Source: Hirudinaria manillensis (taxonomy: Eukaryota; Annelida; Clitellata; Hirudinida; Hirudinidae). Taken from it: a stretch of 64,000 nucleotides of DNA. The position numbers and the translations under genes are program-made. The notes under the pieces were generated by a model. That model did not search any database. It saw nothing but the letters and a program-made list of their open reading frames with translations, and was not told where the DNA came from. Position 1 is the stretch's first letter. Each line of letters begins with the position of its first letter. The stretch lies in the NCBI GenBank assembly GCA_034509925.1, contig CM067527.1, forward strand, positions 13,932,001 through 13,996,000, read 5' to 3'. Below are positions 53,902 to 64,000 of this stretch, piece by piece.

Positions 53902-55958
53902 CTAGAGTTTAAACGTTAACAACTTGTTGCAATTGCTCAGAGCCAGGAGTGAATCCTCTTTGTGGTCGTACATGATTTTGAAGAGATATTCGCCAGTATT
54001 GTGGGAAGAGATGAAGTTCAGGCCCTGATCGAGAACCAGAATCGTCTTGTCGAAGTAATCGGTCAAGAAAACGAAGCCGTAGTTATCTTTGGCCATGCGA
54101 TAAGGAGATTTGATTTGCCTCTTGTCGCAGTACGTGGCGATCTTCTCTCCGCCGTCGTCTACGACGCAGACTTCCTCGTCGCGACAGCAGACGACGTAGC
54201 GAGTTTCCTCGACTTGGAGGGCGTCGTAAATGTCGAAGGACAGGTCGAGCGACTTGACTAGCTCTCCGTTTTCGGACAGGTGCAGCAGTTTCCTGCTCAA
54301 GACCAAAAGGAGCTTTGCAGAGCACGACCGGGATAGGCAGCAGATGTTCTCCTGGCTCGACAGTGCGTAAATCTCCCGCGGAGAGTCGTTGAGCGAGACG
54401 TCGATCTTCACGACACCGTCGTACAGGACACCTCGTCTGCCCAAAATGTAGAGGTCGTTATCGATGACCAATAGGTCGTGGACTTGACTCAGTTTCTTCT
54501 TGAAGTCGTAGCTCGAAGTCAAGTTCGCTCCTTCGAAGACGTCGACTCGGGACTCTTCCCAGTTGCAGGTGAAGATCCTCTTCGGACTTACGGCGAAGGA
54601 GTTCGCTCGGCCCCTGATCTTTCCGTTCAGTATTCTCTGCCCGGACAGCTCGAGCTCCGGCTCTTAGAAATTAAAATGTAAGGCTTGATGGTCATTGACT
54701 TAATGTAATAAACTTGAAAAGTATTATTTAAATGAGTATTTCCGTTATTGTTCCTTTAATATTTCTTAATAGTTATTGCTAGTTGGTAATATTAACTAGA
54801 AATGGTTTAGAAGCAAAAAGTTCCTAGTTGTTTAGATGCCACGGGATTGGTCCGATAAATTATCGACTGATAAAATATTAACTAACAAATTAATTAATTC
54901 TCTAATTCCTCCTTCTTACCTGCTCTAAGAGTTCCCACCAATTTTTTCAAGTTGCCAAAAAAATCGTCTGCAACGACTAGTGAAGTGTTGAACATTTTGG
55001 AATATTTTGGGATACCCAGGAATCCCTCTTTGACCGACGAAGGCCTGTAAGCCACGTTGTTGTGCCTCATGTCGTCCAATTGTTCAATTAAAGTTTTAAT
55101 CTGCAAATTTAAATTGGCCTTCATATTATCCAGTTCCATTGTAACGCTATCCGCTTTGAACCGATGCTGTTTCAGATCTTCGTCGACATTTTTAATCAAA
55201 TTGGCAACGATGGTATCGACGGCTTCCTTTAATTCTTCGCCTCTCCCTTTGATGATCTCCTTCAAATTGGCAGCTTCCATCTTACTGTCCCACATCACGT
55301 CTTCAACAACCTTGTGGTTGGAAACGACAGTTGCCAAAGTTTCCAATTTGATTTTCAGAGTCTTTTCCAACGTGATTCTTATGGAGTCAAAAAAATCTTT
55401 AATGAGTTCGACGCTGTGATCTGCATGGTCGCCACACTCTAAGCATTGGTCGCACAATAGGGAGTTGCAGTCTTTGCAGAAAGCCACAACAGTTTCAAAG
55501 TGCTTCTCGCAGTCGATGTTGGCATCGAGTTTGTCTTTCCTCGACGCTTGTCTGTCTATTGACTCGAGTTGGTGTTCGCTGGTGGCCGGTAGTTTTTCGT
55601 GAACTTGCAAACAGCTGGCACAGTAATTGTACGAACAGTCGACACAAAATTTTATCGCCAGGCTTTCACTGCAGATGTCGCACTTTCTAGACGAAACGAC
55701 CAAACTTCCTAACACTTCGAACTTATTCAGTTCTATTAGTCCGCCCTCCGGTATTTGAAAAGCAACTTTGCAGGTCGGACATTTTGACTCGGTTAAGGAT
55801 GGAGGTTTAACGTCTTCCGAGGTTATTTGCGATTCCAAACATTTCAGACAGAATGCGTGACCGCACGGCAGAATTCTTTGATCGTCAACAATTAATTTGC
55901 AGACGCTGCACAAATCGAACGAAACGAGATTTTTAAAGATAGTCTCCATTGAAACCAT
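53902..55958 (-). CDS. TRIM-like RING/double B-box protein with C-terminal propeller-like region (copy B)
   Basis: Likely E3 ubiquitin ligase of 599 residues in two exons, 54920-55958 and 53902-54662. Order: RING CSVCKLIVDDQRILPCGHAF with CLKC and CPTC (about residues 16-68), first B-box CDICSESLAIKFCVDCSYNY with CASC (about 90-125), second B-box CEKHFETVVAFCKDCNSLLC with DQCLECGDH (about 150-190), a coiled coil, then a beta-rich C-terminus with repeated hydrophobic blades. The start chosen is the ATG at 55958 (MVSMETIF); the frame is open further upstream but that part has no homology to copy A. The intron position and phase match those of copy A at 11125-11324, so the two genes are true paralogues. 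Confidence 0.9.
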
Positions 55959-57315
55959 AGCGCAGCAAATAACAAAGCGAAAGTCGAATTCGTAAATCCC
56001 TAGATAAGGAAGGGCCCAAATGTATTTATATATGTTGTTTTTTTTAATCTTTTTTTCTAATAACATCTTTGTGAAATATTTTCCTTTAAATTATATTTAT
56101 ATATTAATTTAGTTAGACTAATTAGAATAAATGTTTATAAGGTGCTTATTCCAAGGTTCAGAGAGCCCATCCAGCCATACCTCAGTCCATTCAAAACCAT
56201 GAATTCATAAAGCAGCGCCAAACAAGGGTTATACCACTACCGAAATCATATCCTAACAGACCAAAAAGCAAAAGCATTATCCAAATACTTTTATTTTTCA
56301 TTTTAAGATAAAAGAAGAATCAAACATATTTTGATTTATACTCTATCTAATAAATTGACAACGATTGAAAATTGGAACTGAACGATAAACATTTTAAGGT
56401 TGCCTCAGCAGGCTGTCAACCTCAAAGAAAAAATAATCAACATTGAATAATGGCAGCTAGAATCAAGTGCAGCTGAGTAATTTTTAAACAAGAAATTCAA
56501 ATTGCAAAAAGACATTACAAGAAATTGGATAAGACATCAACCAAGTACAAAGCATTTTGTTTTGGGTTCTTTCAAGAAAAACGTTACTGCATTAATCCCG
56601 AGTCCTTCCAAAACATTCAGTAACATCAACAACATATGTTGCACGTATACATGCATACAAACATATGCGCATACATACAGGTAGTGCAACTTGAAGAGAG
56701 TACTGGTTTGTAGAGGTAATGAATGAATGTCTCCAATGATTCAAATACAAATTCATTGACTACAAGTTCAATACTCATAAGATACCAAACATACATGAGT
56801 GTAATACTAGTATCATTGAAAACTAAAATAATGTATATTATGATTAAACAATAATAATTAAAATAAAATTAAGCAATATTTAATCCAAGCCACTGTTAAT
56901 CATGTACCTAATGGACCACAAAAGTGGCATTTAAATTTCGTGATGAAATGATATGGTATAAATTGAGATGATGTGGATATTAATGATGTAAATTTTGAAG
57001 TCATAATAACAAATAAATAATAATAATAATGATAATAAAGCTGGAAAAGCAAAACAATTAATAAAAGATGGCATTTAATAATGTGATTATTTAAATAATC
57101 ACTTAATAAACAGAAAGGAATTCCTGAATTTTTGCCTATACAAAATAGAGTTGTAAAATATGATGTAAAAGGCCTAATGAAAGTTCAAACAGAATAACAG
57201 AGGAATAAACATAATAATGGAGGAATAAACATCTTCAAAATACAATTTTTTTTACTATCTTTGTTTTTCATTAACTCGTTCATTCATTCATTCATTCATT
57301 CATTCCTTCATTCAC
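55959..57315. other. Intergenic region between RING/B-box copy B and the DHFR cluster
   Basis: AT-rich; no supported gene. A (CATT)n tract lies at about 57277-57330 and overlaps the stop codon area of the first DHFR module. Confidence 0.5.
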
Positions 57316-59605
57316 TCACTCATTCATTCCTTCCTTCAGCCTGTACTCCTCAAATCTGAACTGCACTCCATTTTCTTCAAGAACAACCTTGTTGTCCTCA
57401 CCTTCTCTGGTGTTACTGAAATGGATTCGTAAACATGAATTATGCGGAAGCGAATAGATTATGATAAACAGGATAAATAATCGTGGACGTTAGCATGTTC
57501 ATATTAAAAATATGTTTATATTAAAAATAAAGCAATAATAACATATAACAATACAAAAATGTAAATTATTAATATTACAAATATTAATATTAATATTACA
57601 CCCATACTGACATAGTTAGTATTACACTAAATAATAACAGCCACACACATGAATAATATATCCAAAACACTAATACTATTCTATAGTAACGTATGGGAGT
57701 TAAAACAATGCCACTCACCTGTCCAGCTCGTACAGGTGCTCGAAGGCAGGAAAGAAGACGTCGGACGGGAATTCCGCTAGCACCCTCGTCAGGTAAAGTC
57801 TCTCGCACAATCTGCACTCGATGGCCTCCTTTTGGATGTTAACAAGTGCAAGTTAATGACTGGATAATTATGTTATTAAAATAATTAAATTATAAATAAT
57901 ATTAAAATTAATATATAATTAAACATGATTGTAGTCCCAACAAATCCATCGTAAATAATATGAAATGTATATAAGTATACAATGTTTATAAAACATGTGA
58001 TATACAAAGCGTATAATTGTAACTTAGGAACTAAGTAGCAATTAATGAACAATTACATAATCCATTTTAAATTGATTAATCCATTTTGTTTCATTTTGGA
58101 TTGTTGATAAATTTATTAAATAATAGTAATAAACAATATCCTTTGTAACAAATTAGTTATTATTATTATTGTTATTATTACTACTAGTGCTACTATAATA
58201 ATAGTAATAATAATAATAATAAGTAATGAACAACAAACCTTGTAAATGTCGTGCCCTCCTAGGATGAAGATCCCTTCCGCCTTCTCGTCCTCCACCAATT
58301 TCGAGGCCACGAAGATGGCTTCCTGGAAGTCTTTGACGACGCAGCAGCATTCGGGATAGTCCCTGGTGGTTGAAAATGTGATTGATTGAATGATTGATTG
58401 AAAGAGTGGTTCATTGATTGATAACTGACCAACCAATACCTGAACACCAGGACACAGTTTGAGAGTAAAAGTGTCAAGGTAAAGGTCAATTGCCTCATTT
58501 AAATTGAAATACCAACAATAAAATTAATTAATTAACCAATCATTAATTAATTAAGGTATATTATTTATATTGTTTTATTTCACTGCCACATCAAAGACTA
58601 GACCGACTCGATGCTTTTGGTTCTTGAGACGATGACGTAAAGCACGTGCCGAAGATTCTTCTCTTCGGACGACATAGACTCCCACGAAGTTCTGCCGATG
58701 ATGGCGACGTTGGGGTGCCCTGGAAAGAGGGAGAGGTAGGGTGGTGGTAGTATACTCTATTATTATTATTATTTGCTATTAGATTATTATTATTGTTATA
58801 GTTATTATGTTAATATTTTCAAGTAATCTGCTTAGCATGAGTTAGACCAGGTGTTGGTAAACTCTGCAATCTACTTAAGTATCAGGAGGAAGATGGAGCA
58901 TCGCTAACATAAGAGTCAGACCAAAGACTATAGGCTTTAAGTATTTATGAAGATATGCCTAATGATCTCTTTTAGATGCCCAGACATTGGTAATAATTCA
59001 AGAAGATTAATATTATTATTATTATATATTATAATAATTTTATAATTTCCATCAGTTTCATTTATTTATTTATTTATTTGGACAAACATCACAATCGAGT
59101 TTAGAAAAATGTAAAACACGAATCCGAAAGAGACCAAAACTCAATGACTCACCTTCCTTGCCTCTGACCAAACTCGTGTAGTGGACGTAATCCTTGCTGG
59201 AAAAGCGTTGCAACGTATGATCGAAAGGTAATTGATAGTTTATTTATTATAATTAACACGATAATGAATAGTTGACGTCCACATCTCCAATGTTCAACAA
59301 ATTCCAATTTCCTAATTGATGATTTGTTCTAAACAGCAATTTGGCAGATCATAAAATAATATTGGTTATTAAATCTTTAGAAAATGTTATACAAAACAAT
59401 TGCTATAAATAGTTAATCCCTAATTAATAAATAAACTAATCCATTATTATTTATTAAATCAATTAGTCAGATGAGGCAAACTATCTCAACCGTCCGACCT
59501 CAAAGTGGGCCATGGCAAGATTCCCTTGTGGCCGATTCCTCGTCTCGAGTCCATGGCCGCCACCAAATAAGCCCGGACGTCCTTCATGACCGAAGACACT
59601 TTATA
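57316..59605 (-). CDS. Dihydrofolate reductase module 1 (C-terminal module)
   Basis: NADPH-dependent reduction of dihydrofolate to tetrahydrofolate, in the cytosol. Exons right to left: 59499-59605, 59153-59196, 58608-58719, 58239-58362, 57719-57828, 57316-57415, about 198 residues. Motifs: YLVAAMDSRRGIGHKGILPW with the substrate-site Trp, an acidic residue (SKDYVHY) in place of Glu30 of vertebrates, AIIGRTSWESM with the GR-TSW cofactor loop, VIVSRT, FILGGHDIYK with the GG turn, LYLTRV and FPSDVFFPAF. It ends in a stop after KEGMNE. An in-frame ATG at 59587 could start it as a stand-alone enzyme of 192 residues; but the frame is open to an acceptor at 59606, which would join it to module 2 in phase 0. 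The stop of module 2, if unspliced, lies only 106 bp from this ATG. Confidence 0.93.
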
Positions 59606-59735
59606 CTGCGGCCGAATCTTTATTTCGGGGAGAGAGGAAAATTAAAATATGATTTAAATTATTTATTATTATAATTTATTATTTCAACAAAATCTAAAAA
59701 GTTATAAAGTGGTTTGTTGCTAGCAAATCCGATAC

Positions 59736-61743
<2,008 letters not shown>

Positions 61744-62840
61744 CTTGAGGTGTACAATCAAATTCAAAGTCAACTCCATTGATTACATTAAAATTATGAC
61801 ATTAAGATATTTTGTTTTTATTTTTTTTAAATTAGGGTGTGTTTACCCAATATTTGTCCAGCTTTTATTTTTAGTTTGAAAAGTATTCAAGACACGTCAA
61901 ACCCGACCGTACTCATTTTTTCAGAAACGGCATGAGACTGAATATTCATAGCCCTTTAAAGGATTTAACTCAACCGCGTCCAGAGACTACGCACTGAGCT
62001 CCGTAAGAGCTTGAACATTTATAGCCTTTAGTCAGCCATTTAAGGCTTTAATACACCCAGGGGCTACTGCGAAGACTTTCATAAGTACCTAATACTAACG
62101 AAATTAATTCGATAATACATCGAAATACTGCAACTGATCCGTTCTTTTATTTCTACGTTCAAATTGGGAATGTTCGACTCTACGAACAGGTAATACGTTT
62201 AACACGTATTCAAAACATCAGGAAACAATATCTATTTTGATTAGAAAAATCTAAAATATCTTTAACTATCTAAATCTGTCCCTTTAAATCTGCATATTAC
62301 ATAAAAATATATTACATGAAATATTGCATAGTAATACTACAGAACCCACATGTTACTTTTCCTAAATTAATACTTGATATTTTGCATTGATGCTGGTCAG
62401 TGGATGACAATCTTTTTGAACTTTTACCACTTTGTTAGGGCTTATGTTCACCTGTCAAATTTAATGTTTTATTCAATAGGCTTATTTTTAAAATAATAAT
62501 AATACCACTCTTGATTTTGATACAAATAGCTCAATGCCTAGAACAATTAGCATATATTTTTGTGGATCTCCAGTAAAATGCAGTTATAAGTGCCTGGTGC
62601 ATTATTTGGGACTAATCCTAACTCCTAAAAGGGAAAACGTTACTTATATGATTGGCATATGATTTTTTTTTGCTTTCCATCACTCTTAGGGAGCAGATTG
62701 GTGGAGGTAAATGGAGTGGACCTTCTCCACCCATTCAACTAAACAATTAATGTTTTGCTCACAAAGCATATGAAGTAAAGCATATGGCTTGCATAAGTAT
62801 GCTTGTGTACTTGTAGAGCTAATATATATAATATATTCAC
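61744..62840. other. 1.1 kb spacer between DHFR modules 3 and 2
   Basis: Either a long phase-0 intron or the promoter region of a separate module 2 gene. The part 61840-62200 is less AT-rich, but no TATA or clear promoter motif is placed suitably. Confidence 0.45.
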
Positions 62841-63869
62841 TTTCTCTGACAAACTTTGATTTTCATAGCATCTGATGCTGAACTCTATGTCGCCTTCTCG
62901 TCTCATCGACGAATCTGCCGACGGATGCCTGGAAAAACGTAGAATTTTAAAAATAATCGGAACAATCGTTATTTAATTTATTTAAAAAAAAGTCATAATA
63001 CTCATTTCGGAAGCTTCAATTACATGAAAAATAAGAACCTACCCATCCTAAGCTCCTGCTAACTCCCATCACTACCATTAACTCATTAAAGTTAAATAAA
63101 CTATTGAATTACTTATGCATTCATTCAAATCATCTTGCATTGCATTTAAGATAAATCATATTTTACTTTCAACAAAAAGCATGTATGCAACAATTAGTAA
63201 TTTAATAGTAATTAGTAATTAAACCCACACTCCCAATGTTCTAATGAACCTCTTCTCATCAAATTCAGGAAAGAATGTGTCACATTCAAACGTATTGGAG
63301 ATTTCAGTCAAGAAAATTCTTTGGCAAAAGTTGTGCTGGAGAGCCACCTGTCCAAAAAATAGTAATTTTCTTTAAAAAATAATAATTTTGATAATATACC
63401 AATTCATTGCTTGTAATTAAACAATCTTGTAATATTAGAATAAATGATGTGTTCTGAAGTAAATTTCACATCAACTTTCTGTGCTTTAAACAGAGGAGTT
63501 GTTATGTTGGAGCAGAAGTTTATCATTATCAACTTCTAGTTTTTATTTTTCAGATGGCCTGAGAACGAGGTTGCAACCTGATTTGTAAATCGTTTGAGTG
63601 AACCAAAGCTTGAATGTAATCAATGCTGAGTTGAAGTAAATATTCATTAAATTAGTAAATATTTATTGTTAAACAGGTAAATATTTATTAAGTAATTATT
63701 TATTTCTAGCCTGAAAAGACATTCACAAAACCAAAAAGGTACCTCAAAGACACTCGTTCCTCCAATAACGAAAACATCTCCCAAATCCTCCTTTAAACTC
63801 AGGCATGCCAAAGCGGATTCAAAGTCACCTACGACTTCTACATTGTCGTATCCATGCATGCTTTTTGTG
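62841..63869 (-). CDS. Dihydrofolate reductase module 3 (3' half; continues past right edge)
   Basis: Three exons visible, right to left: 63743-63869, 63229-63347, 62841-62928, corresponding to exons 4-6 of the other modules with the same phases. Motifs: VFVIGGTSVFE, RIFLTEI, CDTFFPEF and REGDIEFSIRC. The catalytic first half lies beyond 64000. With no further splicing the frame reads on to a stop at 62739, giving a tail of about 34 residues unlike any DHFR; a donor at 62840 in phase 0 avoids this and would lead to module 2. Confidence 0.9.
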
Positions 63870-64000
63870 CTGCATGAATGAAATGGCATGGCAATGATTC
63901 ATGTATATATATATATTATATATAAATATACTATAATATAATTGTGTATATCTGCTATTATTATATATTTGTCTCCAGGTTAAAGAACCTTTATGCATAA

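Noticed and set aside
53962-54681. Plus-strand frames over the RING/B-box copy B
   Set aside because: Shadows of the minus-strand exon; no homology.

Overview
This is AT-rich animal (metazoan) genomic DNA with intron-containing genes, long AT-rich introns and very many trinucleotide and tetranucleotide microsatellites. The genes recognised (condensin II, HINFP, ZNF330, BRF2, DHFR, a PRD-class homeobox gene, Ig-domain and RING/B-box proteins) point to an invertebrate, but I cannot place the phylum from the sequence alone. Coordinates below come from reading exons by hand: splice phases agree across every internal junction listed unless I say otherwise.

Layout. 1-1004: 5' end of an Ig-domain gene (minus strand) that runs off the left edge. 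1109-7007: a 5.9 kb foldback-type DNA transposon with 1.89 kb inverted arms made largely of ~177 bp tandem monomers, flanked by a 9 bp target duplication. 8302-9139: last two exons of a membrane protein with an Ig-like exon. 10361-12281: a RING/B-box gene (minus). 13128-28621: condensin II subunit NCAPD3 in about 40 small exons. 28622-31529: gene-free, with an LTR-like stretch. 31530-35509: zinc-finger gene HINFP (minus), head to head with a K50 PRD-class homeobox gene (36746-38107). 38716-44402: ZNF330 (minus), with an intronless DYRK-like kinase gene in one intron on the opposite strand. 45030-51672: a single-pass membrane protein with two PPxY motifs, with an EGF-domain membrane-protein gene nested antisense in its third intron. 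52017-53234: intronless BRF2 (TFIIIB50). 53902-55958: a second, complete RING/B-box gene, paralogous to the first. 57316-63869: at least three tandem DHFR modules (minus), continuing past the right edge.

Most notable points: (1) the three DHFR modules can be read as one spliced multi-DHFR polypeptide, because the units are linkable by phase-0 introns; (2) about half of all frame-verified 5' splice sites carry T or C at intron position +3, which is far from the usual animal consensus; (3) the foldback element holds a higher-order satellite array inside its arms; (4) two genes sit antisense in introns of other genes; (5) the kinase gene lies between direct repeats of its own TATA-containing promoter region.
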